From the NCBI GenBank assembly GCA_050952125.1, contig JBMNKK010000003.1, forward strand, positions 620,001 through 684,000: a stretch of 64,000 bases of DNA, given 5' to 3'. Positions 46,501 through 55,872 of the stretch are shown here, piece after piece (position 1 is the first letter of the stretch; the number at the start of each line of letters is the position of its first letter). The notes below the pieces were generated by a model that saw only the letters and a list, made by a program, of their open reading frames with translations, searched no databases and was not told the origin of the DNA. A program made the position numbers and the translations under genes. Origin of the DNA: UBA3951 sp050952125 (GTDB lineage: Bacteria; Bacillota; Sulfobacillia; Fermentithermobacillales; Fermentithermobacillaceae).

Positions 46501-46716
46501 GACCCTGTTGCCACTGCCCAGGCCCGGCCATCATCCTGTGTCTAGTGCGCACTACCATCATGCCGTGACAGCACTACGGTCGCCAGTGACATCACTTTGA
46601 ACCATATCTTTCCTCCCCCTTTCTCAAAATACCCAAACTTTTCGCGCCAATTTAACGATGAAATCTTTGGGGCTTTGCTCTCATTCCCAGACTCGGTTCA
46701 AAGGACGTGGTCTCCT

Positions 46717-48123
46717 GTGAAGATATCCATCAAGATCCTCCTGAACAACGTCGTGCTCCTGGTGATAATCACCGGGGCAGCAATGGCGGCGAAAGCAGGA
46801 GCCATTCCTCACGCTGTTGCCACCCTCATAGGTGTGGCGGCCGCGGGCGCACTGTCATGGGTATTTATCAGGTCGATTGAGGCGCCGATACGAAGGTTGT
46901 CCGCTGCCCTTCTCGATTTCTCGGACGGCGAAGCCAACCTCACCGCCACCCTCGACGAGTCCGGCAACGACGAACTGGCCGAGATGGCAAAGTACTTCAA
47001 CGCCTTTGTCGGGCGGCTCCGGGAAGTCATGAGCAATATGGCGGAGATCGCGATTCAGCTGGCAGATACGGCCGATGCCCTAACTCAAGGGGCGGAGGAG
47101 TCTGCCAGAGTAACGCAGCAGATGACGGACGCGATCCACCAGATTGCAGCCGGTTCGCAAGATCAGAGCGAGAGCGCGTCCAAGACCGCCTCTGCCGTGG
47201 ACGAACTCGGCAGCGCGATAGCCCAGGTGGCGGAAGGCACCGAGGCGCAGACTGTAGGCGTCCACGAATCCCTGAACGTTTCATCCCAAGCAGACCAGTC
47301 GCTCGCACAGGTGATGGGACTCCTGGAGCGCACCGGAATCGCATCCAACAAGAACGCCGAATACGCGGGCAAGGGCAGCCAAGCAGTCAGCAAAGTCCTC
47401 AGCAGCATGGAAAGCATCAAGACCACCACATTCAACATCGCGGACAACATTCGTGAGCTGGACGGTTACTCCCAAGAAATCGGCAAGATCATCGAGGTCA
47501 TTAGCAGCATCGCCAATCAAACAAACCTGCTTGCTCTGAACGCGGCTATCGAGGCCGCGAGGGCAGGCGAGCATGGGAAAGGTTTCGCGGTGGTTTCGGA
47601 AGAGGTCCGCAAGCTGGCCGAGGATTCGTCCCGCGAGACCAAAGCCATTGCCGACTTGGTGAGCAGCATTCGCCAGGCCATCCAGCGGGCAGTAGCGGCT
47701 TCCAATGAAGGAGCCCAGGAAGTTGAGACTGGAAGCATCCTCGCTCAAGAGGCATCTGCAGCGCTTGCGGAGATCGCCGAAGGAGCCGTTGAGACGGAAC
47801 GTTTGGTCCTCGAACTGAGCGAAGCTGCGACGATAGTGGCTCAGGCCAGCGCCAGCGTGCAAGAGGCAATGAAGCAAATCGTGCAGGTCGCTGAGGCAAA
47901 CGGCGGGTCTGCCGAGGCGATGATGGCGAGCGCCAATGAGGTTCGCCGGCTCATCGACAACGTGGCGGCCGTCTCTGAAGAGAGCGCGGCTGCGACGGAA
48001 GAAGTGTCGGCGTCATCCCTGGAGATGCAGGGCACAATCCAGCGAGTCTATGAGTCAGCCCAATCTCTGGGTGAGTTGGCCCGCAGCCTTAATGAGGTGG
48101 TACGCAGGTTCAGAGTCCAGTAA
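46717..48123 (+). CDS. Methyl-accepting chemotaxis protein without extracytoplasmic sensor
   Basis: 468 aa from GTG at 46717 after AAAGGACGTGG; an upstream ATG at 46597 is possible but lacks a site. Two membrane helices separated by only a few residues (NNVVLLVIITGAAMAA, ATLIGVAAAGALSWVFI) lead directly into HAMP (SIEAPIRRLSAALLDFSDGEANL). A long coiled coil and the signalling tip VISSIANQTNLLALNAAIEAARAGEHGKGFAVVSEEVRKLAE follow. With no periplasmic domain it must sense membrane or cytoplasmic cues. No chemotaxis genes are nearby. Confidence 0.93.
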   Translation: MKISIKILLNNVVLLVIITGAAMAAKAGAIPHAVATLIGVAAAGALSWVFIRSIEAPIRRLSAALLDFSDGEANLTATLDESGNDELAEMAKYFNAFVGRLREVMSNMAEIAIQLADTADALTQGAEESARVTQQMTDAIHQIAAGSQDQSESASKTASAVDELGSAIAQVAEGTEAQTVGVHESLNVSSQADQSLAQVMGLLERTGIASNKNAEYAGKGSQAVSKVLSSMESIKTTTFNIADNIRELDGYSQEIGKIIEVISSIANQTNLLALNAAIEAARAGEHGKGFAVVSEEVRKLAEDSSRETKAIADLVSSIRQAIQRAVAASNEGAQEVETGSILAQEASAALAEIAEGAVETERLVLELSEAATIVAQASASVQEAMKQIVQVAEANGGSAEAMMASANEVRRLIDNVAAVSEESAAATEEVSASSLEMQGTIQRVYESAQSLGELARSLNEVVRRFRVQ

Positions 48124-48216
48124 GTTTCCGGTCTAGCGGAAGCAGCAGAGTTCTCACACACTGTACACCGAAGACAACAGAACTAGGTCTCGCAGCCAGC
48201 ACCTGCCCGGTGCTAG

Positions 48217-48246
48217 GGCCCCCGGACAAGGGGGCCTTCCTATTTT
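48217..48246 (+). terminator. Intrinsic terminator after chemoreceptor
   Basis: GGCCCCC/GGGGGCC (48217-48223 with 48230-48236) around GGACAA, followed by TTCCTATTTT. Confidence 0.8.
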
Positions 48247-48370
48247 CCGCCCCCGATTACGAGGTAGAAAGCGCGATGCGCTCCGAGACTAGCGGCGGCA
48301 GCAATTAGATTCTTCAGAAAGGCATGACACTTGGCGAGAGCGAAGTATGTGTCCCGAAAGGATGAACCTG

Positions 48371-49771
48371 ATGGGGCAAGGGAGCATTTCGCTTACTTGG
48401 GCTCATCGCGGAAAACGGGTCATTCGGGACCGCGTAACGGGGCGATGGAGCCTGTCAGAAGAGAAAGTCGCGCTGCGTGCAGGGCTTGAGACAACGCACG
48501 TCATCGGATCGGATTCCGTTACGGGCGGCAATCTCATCATCCACGGCGACTGCCTCTTGGTTTGCGCAGCGCTGGTGCCGGCCCTGGAAGGCAGGGTAAG
48601 CCTTGTCTACGCGGACCCTCCGTTCAATACGGGGAATCCCTCGCTGCCATACGAAGACAGCCTTCCGCATACTCTATGGCTGTCCTTCATTCACGAGCGC
48701 CTCTCGGCTGTCAAGAAGTTGCTGAAACCGGGTGGAATGATCGCGGTCCACATCGGGGTGGCAATGCAGCCGTACCTGCGGCTGATCATGGACGAGATTT
48801 TCGGGCGCGCTAACCTCATTTCGCAGATATCCTGGCAGCGGGCCCCGGACAGGACGCTTTTGGGGCAAGGCTCATCTCTCATCAATGACTGTGTTGAGTA
48901 CGTCCTGGCCTATTCTAACGGGCCGATACGTCGCGATCTTCCCCGCCCCGTCAAAGTGGAGCCGCTCTCCTGGAAAACCTTCAGAACCTACGGGTACATT
49001 CTGGACATTGCCGACGAAAAGGAACAGGTCTGTGAATTCGCAACTGCATCCGGCTCCCTGGCGAGGATCTACCGGCACAAGAGGTACTGCCTAAAACGCA
49101 TCGGCGTGGACGAACTGAGGCGCTCTTTCTATACATCCGACCGCCGCCTTAGGCGCGACCTATCGCGCATGGTGCGCTTCACCAACCAACAGCATGAGAG
49201 CACACTGCAGCAGGCACTCCTCGACCGGATGCCACTGCGGGACACGCTTTACTCAGCTGAATACATTCAGACTCGCGGGAAGTACAAAGGCCCGAGGACC
49301 AGATACTACTTGAACAAGCAGGTAGTCCTCTTCCTCAAGGACATATGCTCCTTACACGGCAATAAGCTGATACGTACCGCCGACCTCAACAACCTCTGGA
49401 CGGACGACGAAATCCCTGCCACCGGCATAGCCCGCGAAGGCGGAGTTGCCCTGAAACGAGGTAAGAAGCCCGAGGCTCTCCTGCACCGGATAATCGGCGC
49501 GTTTTCTAGGGAAGGCGAAATCGTGCTTGACCCGTTCGCGGGGTCCGGAACAACCGGCGCGGTAGCTCACAAGGCAGGCCGCCGCTGGGTGATGATTGAC
49601 GACAGCGATTCTGCGGTCGGCCTCATGGTGAAGCGAATGCAAGCAGTTGTGGAAGGGACTGACAAGAGAGGCGTGACCGGCATCACGAAGTGGTCAGGCG
49701 GCGGCGGGTTCTCAGTAGCGAGGCTGGCCTCAGACAAGGAGGCCGGACCGCTGGCGGCCCGGCCAATATAG
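48371..49771 (+). CDS. Orphan DNA methyltransferase, beta class (type III Mod-like)
   Basis: 466 aa from ATG at 48371 after GAAAGGATG; ATG at 48347 is an alternative. Motif IV ADPPFNTG comes first (near residue 84), then a large target-recognition region, then motif I DPFAGSGTTGAVA near the C-terminus: the permuted beta-class order of type III Mod and CcrM-like N6-adenine or N4-cytosine methyltransferases. The DPPF form suggests adenine. No restriction gene (res or other) is adjacent, so it is an orphan enzyme that may regulate genes or protect against a remote nuclease. Confidence 0.9.
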   Translation: MGQGSISLTWAHRGKRVIRDRVTGRWSLSEEKVALRAGLETTHVIGSDSVTGGNLIIHGDCLLVCAALVPALEGRVSLVYADPPFNTGNPSLPYEDSLPHTLWLSFIHERLSAVKKLLKPGGMIAVHIGVAMQPYLRLIMDEIFGRANLISQISWQRAPDRTLLGQGSSLINDCVEYVLAYSNGPIRRDLPRPVKVEPLSWKTFRTYGYILDIADEKEQVCEFATASGSLARIYRHKRYCLKRIGVDELRRSFYTSDRRLRRDLSRMVRFTNQQHESTLQQALLDRMPLRDTLYSAEYIQTRGKYKGPRTRYYLNKQVVLFLKDICSLHGNKLIRTADLNNLWTDDEIPATGIAREGGVALKRGKKPEALLHRIIGAFSREGEIVLDPFAGSGTTGAVAHKAGRRWVMIDDSDSAVGLMVKRMQAVVEGTDKRGVTGITKWSGGGGFSVARLASDKEAGPLAARPI

Positions 49772-49798
49772 GGAGGTGGGGGGTGCTGAAAAAGGTTC

Positions 49799-50533
49799 TT
49801 AGAACGAGAAATCTATCCTGACGGTGGCGCGAACGGTTACCGTCCCGCCCTCGATAGGTGTTGCTGCCTTATCAGCTAGCATCCCGCGGACTGCAGACTC
49901 AATGCCATCGAACGTCGCGTAGCCGTCGGAAACCCTGTGTATCCCCGTGATCGTTACTTTCGCGGCATCTGCCATTACCTGAGCCTTCTCCCGCGCGTTC
50001 ACCACTGCCGCGGCCAAAGCCTCATTCTTCGCGGGCTCGGGATTCTGCAAACCGAACGAGATGCTGCTGACGTTTGTCGCTCCTGCTTCCACCGCAGCGT
50101 CAATCACGGTGCCGACAGTGTCGAGAGCCTTCACTCGAGCGGTCACAGTGTTGTTGCAGCGATAGCCAGTCACGACCTGGGTGGTGTTGGGCTGCTCGCC
50201 GACCCACCCGTAGACAGGGCGGAGGCTGAAGTTGGAGGTCTGAATGTCGTCGGCCCCAATGCCTCTGTTCTTGAGCGCGGCTATCACCTTATTCATAGCA
50301 GAGGCGTTAGCCTGCTGGGCTTCCTTTGCGTTGGATCCGTTAGTCTCTACGCCGAAACTGACTGTCACCAGATCCGGCTTTACTACAACCGTTGCTTCCC
50401 CGTTCACAGAGATCAGCCGCGGCTCGGCAGGATCTTCGGCCTCTGCCCTACGGGGCACGAATACCACCACGGCAAGAACGAGCGACATGATGACGGCGCC
50501 GGCGATTACTGCATTCCGTAAGCGTTTATCCAC
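49799..50533 (-). CDS. SIMPL domain (DUF541) secreted protein
   Basis: 244 aa from GTG at 50533 after GAGGAGTG; this start gives a clean signal/anchor (LRNAVIAGAVIMSLVLAVVVFVP). DUF541 features are LISVNGEATVVVKPDLVTVSFGVET, NKVIAALKNRGIGADDIQTSNFSLRPVY and the repeated V..A..AGA pattern. The family forms periplasmic or surface oligomers linked to oxidative stress, but mechanism is unclear. It is divergent from yigZ. Confidence 0.88.
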   Translation of the reverse strand: MDKRLRNAVIAGAVIMSLVLAVVVFVPRRAEAEDPAEPRLISVNGEATVVVKPDLVTVSFGVETNGSNAKEAQQANASAMNKVIAALKNRGIGADDIQTSNFSLRPVYGWVGEQPNTTQVVTGYRCNNTVTARVKALDTVGTVIDAAVEAGATNVSSISFGLQNPEPAKNEALAAAVVNAREKAQVMADAAKVTITGIHRVSDGYATFDGIESAVRGMLADKAATPIEGGTVTVRATVRIDFSF

Positions 50534-50702
50534 TGCGTGACACTCCTCATATGCATTCTCTGGGTGCACCGCCTGTTTTGACGGTCGGGACCGAAAACTG
50601 TTCCCCAAGTAAACTTGACGCTCTCGGGCTACCCAAGGAGAATGGTGGCAGGTCAGGACACCCCTGGGGCGTGAATCCGACAAGAGAGGTGATACTCCAG
50701 CC

Positions 50703-51341
50703 GTGAGCGATTCAATTGAGTTCATATGTCCAAAGACTGTGGCCTCAGCAGAAATAGTGGCTAAGCGCTCGCGGTTCATAGGATATGTGTCACCGGCGTT
50801 TACGGTCGAGGAGGCCGAGGCGTTCATCGCGGAAATCCGCCAGATGCACTCAGACGCCAGGCACAACGTCTGGGCCTATTCAGTCGGCCAAGGCACGCCG
50901 ATTGAACGCCTGAGCGACGACGGCGAACCGAGGGGGACTGCCGGATACCCCGTGCTCGAGGTGTTCAAGAAGCGAAACATCCGCAACGTTGTGTGCGTCG
51001 TTACCAGATACTTCGGCGGGATTCTTCTAGGCGCAGGAGGACTCCTGAGGGCATACGGGCAGTCGGCAACGGCTGCTCTCGACGCAGCAGGGACCGCGAC
51101 CTACGTCTACCACAACCTCCTGGCGGCAACGCTTGAGTATGACCAATACGGCCGCATCCAGAGGGAACTCGAGGGCCGCGGCATAGCCATAGCCGGAGTG
51201 GATTACGCGGATAGGGTTGCCCTTCGGGCATGGGTCAAGCCCGCCGACCTAGACGTGATCCAGGCCAGAATCCGTGACCTCACGGGAGGCAAAGCCATTG
51301 TTGCAGTGAGCGACGGTAAATTCTTACCGACTCCATCTTGA
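50703..51341 (+). CDS. yigZ: YigZ/IMPACT family protein
   Basis: 212 aa from GTG at 50703. The family's core motif FIAEIRQMHSDARHNVWAYSVG and the glycine-rich SDDGEPRGTAGYPVLEVFKKRNIRNVVCVVTRYFGGILLGAGGLLRAYGQSA are clear, followed by the small C-terminal domain. Proteins of this group bind RNA or ribosome-associated factors and modulate translation in eukaryotes; the bacterial role is uncertain. It is followed 32 bp later by a GNAT gene. Confidence 0.93.
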   Translation: MSDSIEFICPKTVASAEIVAKRSRFIGYVSPAFTVEEAEAFIAEIRQMHSDARHNVWAYSVGQGTPIERLSDDGEPRGTAGYPVLEVFKKRNIRNVVCVVTRYFGGILLGAGGLLRAYGQSATAALDAAGTATYVYHNLLAATLEYDQYGRIQRELEGRGIAIAGVDYADRVALRAWVKPADLDVIQARIRDLTGGKAIVAVSDGKFLPTPS

Positions 51342-51373
51342 GTAACCCAGCCTGAGGAGGCTTCATACTATCA

Positions 51374-52312
51374 ATGGAAACCGCACCGACTGTTTTGATC
51401 CGCCGAGGGCGCAAAGAGGACGAGCCGTACATACGCGCGTTCACCAGGAACACGTTTGAATGGGGCGACTATGTTGGCGACGCTTTCGCCGGCTGGCTGG
51501 ATGGACATCACGACGTCTACGTTGCCGAGGCAGGCGGCGTACCCGTGGCGGTAACTTGTGTCGCCTATCCTGCTGAAGGCGAAGCATGGTTCCAAGGCAT
51601 CCGCGTCCATCCGGATTACCGGCGGTTGGGTATCGCCCGCCGGCTAACCGAGGCATCCATAGCAGGCGCAAGAGCACGAGGCGCGCACGTTTGCAGGTCC
51701 AACATCGATTCGGACAACGTGAAATCACAGGGCCTTGCCAAGTCGATGGGATTCCGGCAGGTAGCCAGGATTATCGATTACGTGGTTAGCGCGAGCGAGA
51801 CCGGAGAACACGCGCCGCAACTTGCTGTTGAGAGGATCGAGCCCGGCGAGGCTCCCTCGCTTCTTGATCTTGCTGCTAAAGATCTGAATTACCTCGGCAG
51901 CGACTATGTCTGGATTGCCCTGAACGCGGCCAATCTGCAGAGGATCGCTGCTGAATCTATGATGCTGGCGGCCATCGACAGCGACAATCAACCTGTGGCT
52001 GGGGCGATCCTCGGAGAGTTCTTCGAGGGCGATCAGGAACAAGGCCATAAAGAAGGAGAAGCGCCGCACCTCGACGGAAGCATGGGCTCGTTCTTCGGGT
52101 CGGAAGACGGGATCCGGTCTCTGGTATCCCGCGCCAAATCGATGCTCCTGGCAGAAGCGGAAAGAAGGCACATGCTGCCGGGCAAGCTGTTCTTGTACTC
52201 AGAGTCCGATAGCAGGGCTCTTCAGGTGATTAGGAGTCTGAACTCGAGAGCTGCAAGTGAGCTCCACGTCCCCGACGACGTCGGGCTATGGGAGCTGAAG
52301 TTGTCGGTGTAG
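51374..52312 (+). CDS. GNAT family N-acetyltransferase
   Basis: 312 aa; ATG at 51374 after GAGGAGG. The acetyl-CoA loop is VHPDYRRLGIARRLTEASIAGARARGAHV (residues about 77-105), the typical RRxGIA segment. A second, less conserved half (residues about 155-312) may be a decayed GNAT repeat or substrate domain, as in two-domain GNATs. Substrate unknown. Its stop is followed at once by the 108-bp repeat array. Confidence 0.87.
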   Translation: METAPTVLIRRGRKEDEPYIRAFTRNTFEWGDYVGDAFAGWLDGHHDVYVAEAGGVPVAVTCVAYPAEGEAWFQGIRVHPDYRRLGIARRLTEASIAGARARGAHVCRSNIDSDNVKSQGLAKSMGFRQVARIIDYVVSASETGEHAPQLAVERIEPGEAPSLLDLAAKDLNYLGSDYVWIALNAANLQRIAAESMMLAAIDSDNQPVAGAILGEFFEGDQEQGHKEGEAPHLDGSMGSFFGSEDGIRSLVSRAKSMLLAEAERRHMLPGKLFLYSESDSRALQVIRSLNSRAASELHVPDDVGLWELKLSV

Positions 52313-52316
52313 GGCT

Positions 52317-52718
52317 ATTGCACACTATGAGCAGATCTTGAGATCTATTGCACATAGTGAGCAGATCTGTCGGGACATTGCTCACTGTGAGCAGGTTCGC
52401 CGGAGTATTGTACGTAGGAGTGCAATGCACCGTAGTGTGCAATTGATTCCGAGTATTGCACGTAGTGAGCAGATCTGTCGGGACATTGCTCACTATGAGC
52501 AGGTTCGCCGGAGTATTGCACGTAGGAGTGCAATGCACCGTAGTGTGCAATTGATTCCGAGTATTGCACGTAGTGAGCAGATCTGTCGGGACATTACTCA
52601 CTATGAGCAGGTTCGCCGGAGTATTGCACGTAGGAGTGCAATGCACCGTAGTGTGCAATTGGTTCCGAGTATTGCACATAGCGAGCAGGTTTGTCGGGAC
52701 ATTGCTCACTATGAGCAG
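52317..52718. repeat. 108-bp tandem repeat array of palindromic subunits
   Basis: Near-identical 108-bp units start at 52347, 52455, 52563 and 52671, with a partial unit before. Each unit is built from about 18-bp imperfect palindromes such as ATTGCACATAGTGAGCAG and ATTGCTCACTATGAGCAG, separated by 12-bp spacers (for example ATCTGTCGGGAC) that repeat with the unit. The array fills the gap between the convergent GNAT and metG genes. A diverged relative lies at 63200-63350. Because 108 is divisible by three, long but meaningless frames run through it on both strands. Confidence 0.95.
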
Positions 52719-52741
52719 GTGGACTCTCGCTCGCCCCCGCA

Positions 52742-54496
52742 CTAAGTAGGCCGGGACTCGCTCCCTCCGTATTCCTTCGCCAGCCTCCTGATGTCCGCTT
52801 CTTCTACCTTCGCAAAGAGCACCGGCGGGACATTGAACAGCCTCCCAGGCTCCAGTGCCCGGAGGTCTCCTATCCTATCCAAAGTGATAGCGCGCTCGGC
52901 GGCGCTGAGATGGAGCGCGTCAGCAACTCGCTCTGAAGTGAACGGTATGATGGGGGTTGCTGCAGAAGCGAATACCCTCACAAGATTGATGCAGGTTCGA
53001 AGCACCTGGGCGGCCTCCTCCCTGTTGCTCTTGACAAGGTTCCAGGGAGCTCGCTCGTCGATATACAGGTTTCCAAGTGACCAGAGTTTCTTGAGCGCCA
53101 GCACTGCTTTTCTAAACTCCATATCTCTTAGACATCGTCGATACTCGCCGAGAGCCGCCTCAACATCGGCCTGGAGTTGCTCTTCCTTAGCGCCCCACGT
53201 ACCACCCCCAGGTATCGCGCAAGTTTCTGAACCCCCTGACCCAAACTGCGAAGCGGTGAGCTTGAGCGTGCGGTTTATGAAGTTGCCTAAGTTGCCTGCA
53301 AGGTCCTTGTTGACGATGGTCTGGAACATGGTCCAGTTGAAATCGGAGTCGTCGGATTCGGGGGCGGTGGCCATGAGATAGTAGCGCCAATAATCAGGCG
53401 GGTATATCTCAAGTGCCTGGTCCATGAAGACTCCGCGTTTCTGACTGGTGGAGAACTTACCCCCGCAGTAAGTGAGCCAGTTGAATCCTTTGATGTAGGA
53501 TGCCATTGTCCAGGGTTCGCGGGTTCCTAGGGTCATCGCAGGCCAGATGATGGTATGGAATGGCAGGTTATCCTTGGCGAGAAACTGGGCGTAGTAGACG
53601 TCCTCAGAGCCAAACCACCACGATTTCCAGTCGCGGTTCTCGCAACCGCCGTCACGCTCGCTCTCTAGTCCACACTCTGCTCCGTAGTTCGCCCACTCCT
53701 GCGTAGCGCCTATGTACTCGATTGGCGCGTCGAACCACACGTAGAACACCTTTCCCTCGTATCCCTCGCGCGGCACAGGGACGCCCCACGAAAGGTCGCG
53801 GGTGATACAACGGGGCTGCAGGCCCTCGCTCAGCCACTTCTTGGCTACGCTGGTGGTCAGTCTCGGCCAGCCGGTGTGGCTATCCACCCACTTCTCGATT
53901 TCGCCCGCTAACAGGTCTAGTCGTATGAACAAGTGCTTAGTCTGGCGGATCTCGAGGTTGGTACTGCCGGATATCGCGGAACGGGGATTTTGCAGGTCCT
54001 CGGGATCCAGGAGAGCCGAACACCCATCGCATTGATCTCCTCTCGCCGAGGTATACCCGCACTTCGAGCACGTTCCTATGACATACCTGTCCGGCAGGAA
54101 GCGGCCGTCATCGACGGAGTAGACTTGGTTTACTGTTCGCTCTTCTATGAAGCCGTTCTCATCGAGCTTCTTGTATATATGCTGCGTGAGTTCGGCATTC
54201 TCTTTCGATGAGCTGCGCCCGAAGTAATCAAACGAAAGTCCAAATCTCCTGTAGATATCCTTCTGGATCTGGTGCATCATGTCGCAGTACTCGCGCACAT
54301 CCATGCCCGCCTCGAGCGCGGAGACCTCGGCCGGCGTACCGTGTTCGTCGGTCGCGCAGATGAAAAGCACTTCCTCGCCTTCCATCCGCATGAAGCGGGC
54401 GTACACGTCAGCGGGCAGCATGGAGCCCACGAGGTTTCCCAGATGTTTCACCCCGTTGACGTACGGGAGAGCGCTGGTTACGAGGTAGCGGGTCAT
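52742..54496 (-). CDS. metG: Methionyl-tRNA synthetase
   Basis: 584 aa; ATG at 54496 after AAAGGAGTGTTCGAAAG. Class I synthetase: SALPYVNGVKHLGNL (HIGH motif as HLGN), CATDEHGTP, the zinc knuckle CSKCGYTSARGDQCDGC near residues 142-158, and KFSTSQKRGVF as the KMSKS loop. The anticodon-binding alpha-helical domain follows. There is no C-terminal EMAP-like dimerisation domain, and length ends at the core. It charges tRNA-Met. The 150-bp leader shows no T-box motif. Confidence 0.96.
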   Translation of the reverse strand: MTRYLVTSALPYVNGVKHLGNLVGSMLPADVYARFMRMEGEEVLFICATDEHGTPAEVSALEAGMDVREYCDMMHQIQKDIYRRFGLSFDYFGRSSSKENAELTQHIYKKLDENGFIEERTVNQVYSVDDGRFLPDRYVIGTCSKCGYTSARGDQCDGCSALLDPEDLQNPRSAISGSTNLEIRQTKHLFIRLDLLAGEIEKWVDSHTGWPRLTTSVAKKWLSEGLQPRCITRDLSWGVPVPREGYEGKVFYVWFDAPIEYIGATQEWANYGAECGLESERDGGCENRDWKSWWFGSEDVYYAQFLAKDNLPFHTIIWPAMTLGTREPWTMASYIKGFNWLTYCGGKFSTSQKRGVFMDQALEIYPPDYWRYYLMATAPESDDSDFNWTMFQTIVNKDLAGNLGNFINRTLKLTASQFGSGGSETCAIPGGGTWGAKEEQLQADVEAALGEYRRCLRDMEFRKAVLALKKLWSLGNLYIDERAPWNLVKSNREEAAQVLRTCINLVRVFASAATPIIPFTSERVADALHLSAAERAITLDRIGDLRALEPGRLFNVPPVLFAKVEEADIRRLAKEYGGSESRPT

Positions 54497-54644
54497 CTTT
54501 CGAACACTCCTTTACAGAAAACCCTTGTGTGCTTATGTGCCGTGGACGCGCGAAAACCGCGGACTCCCAGGAGAAGCGACGCCTGCAGCGCAGACTGCAG
54601 ACTTGAGCTGGCGCGTTCAAACTCCCTAGAGGAGCGTTTCTGCA

Positions 54645-54673
54645 ATCGTAGAAGGCGTGTGTCCCGGTGTCAA
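54645..54673 (-). promoter_or_regulatory. Promoter of metG
   Basis: TTGACA (54673-54668) and TACGAT (54650-54645) are 17 bp apart on the minus strand, about 140 nt before the ATG. The leader between (54497-54644) holds no gene and no recognised riboswitch. Confidence 0.7.
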
Positions 54674-54771
54674 GGAAGCATCTCAAATTGCGGAGAACGT
54701 GCCGGCCCATCGCTATTCTTGCGTGCGCGGTTCCGAACACGGCCGCAGGTCGGCGAGCAGCCGAAGCGAAT

Positions 54772-54873
54772 ATTGACCACCTGGTCAATGATCTGCTATG
54801 CTGAAGCCGTGGACATTGACCACTCGGTCAACCGTCGCCATGTTTAGCCACGGGCATTGACCACTCGGTCAAC
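54772..54873 (+). promoter_or_regulatory. Three 18-bp operators and promoter of the ABC/TetR operon
   Basis: ATTGACCACCTGGTCAAT (54772-54789) and two copies of ATTGACCACTCGGTCAAC (54815-54832, 54856-54873) are palindromic and spaced 43 and 41 bp, about four helical turns. The first overlaps a promoter: TTGACC at 54773, 18 bp, TATGCT at 54797. The TetR-type regulator encoded by the third gene of the operon is the obvious ligand, giving autorepression. Confidence 0.8.
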
Positions 54874-54975
54874 CCATAGAATTTCGGTGGCTTCAGTTTC
54901 AGTCCGGCTTCCTTTCCAGGATTGCCTCGACGGGGAGTCTATTTAGGATGCCGCAAAGGAGAAGGAGTGAGAAGA

Positions 54976-55872
54976 GTGGCCTCAACTCAAGTCATTGAAA
55001 CTGAAAACTTGACCAAGTACTACGGCAAGTCCCGGGGGATAATAGGCGTCAATTTAAGCCTCAGAGAGGGCGAGATCTTCGGGTTTATCGGTCCGAACGG
55101 CGCCGGCAAGACGACGACGATCCGCCTGCTCCTGAACTTCATCTTCCCCACAGAAGGGCGAGCCAGCGTGTTCGGCATGGATGTCGTGAAACACAGCCGG
55201 GAGATCAAGCGCCAGACCGGTTACCTGCCCGGGGAAGCTTCCTACTACGGCGAACTCCGGGGTAGGGACCTCTTGGAGTACTCCTCCGGGTTCTACGAGA
55301 AAGACTGTTTGAAGCGGGGCCGCGAGCTGGCGGATATCCTCGAACTCGACCTTAGCCGCCGCATTGAGACTCTCTCGCTCGGCAACAAGAAGAAAATAGG
55401 AGTCATTCAGGCTCTCATGCACGAACCCAGACTGCTCATCCTTGATGAGCCTACCAGTGGGCTGGACCCTCTCATGCAGAAACGGTTCTACGAAATCCTC
55501 CTTGAGGAGAACAGGAAAGGCACGACGATCTTTCTCTCTTCGCACGTTCTCTCAGAGGTGCAGAAGCTCTGCAACAGAGTCGCAATCCTGAAGGACGGGC
55601 GCGTCTTGAGCATCGAGGAGATTGAAACCCTAAGAAGCAGGCAGCTCTTGAAGGTGCTGGTCTCCTTTGCCGACCCGGCTGCCGGTCTGCCTCCCGTGGA
55701 GGGCGTCGTCAATCCCCAACGAGAGAACGGCACCGTGCGGTTCATGTTCAGCGGGAGCGTCGACTCCTTGGTCAAAGCCCTCGCCAAAGTGGAAATCACC
55801 GAACTGCAGTTGGAAGAACCCACCCTCGACGAAGTCTTCATGCACTACTACGAGAGGAGTGAGCGAGAGTGA
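54976..55872 (+). CDS. ABC transporter ATP-binding protein
   Basis: 298 aa from GTG at 54976 after AAGGAGTGAGAAGA. Walker A IGPNGAGKTTT near residue 43, Q-loop TGYLPGEASYYGELRG, signature TLSLGNKKKIGV (LSxGxK form), Walker B LLILDEPTSGLDP and the switch His in FLSSHVLSEV. It powers an ABC-2 type exporter with the next gene, which it overlaps by 4 bp. Drug or lipid-like substrates are likely, given the TetR regulator. Confidence 0.95.
   Translation: MASTQVIETENLTKYYGKSRGIIGVNLSLREGEIFGFIGPNGAGKTTTIRLLLNFIFPTEGRASVFGMDVVKHSREIKRQTGYLPGEASYYGELRGRDLLEYSSGFYEKDCLKRGRELADILELDLSRRIETLSLGNKKKIGVIQALMHEPRLLILDEPTSGLDPLMQKRFYEILLEENRKGTTIFLSSHVLSEVQKLCNRVAILKDGRVLSIEEIETLRSRQLLKVLVSFADPAAGLPPVEGVVNPQRENGTVRFMFSGSVDSLVKALAKVEITELQLEEPTLDEVFMHYYERSERE

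Noticed and set aside
52317..52718. A second CRISPR array
   Set aside because: Units are only 18 bp with 12-bp spacers and the spacers themselves repeat every 108 bp.
52230..52745. Two long frames of 135-170 codons with 36-residue repeats across the 52.3-kb array
   Set aside because: The 108-bp period keeps all frames open on both strands; no ribosome site or known domain.
54497..54644. T-box or S-box riboswitch in the metG leader
   Set aside because: No T-box GGTGG motif or SAM riboswitch core was found in the leader.
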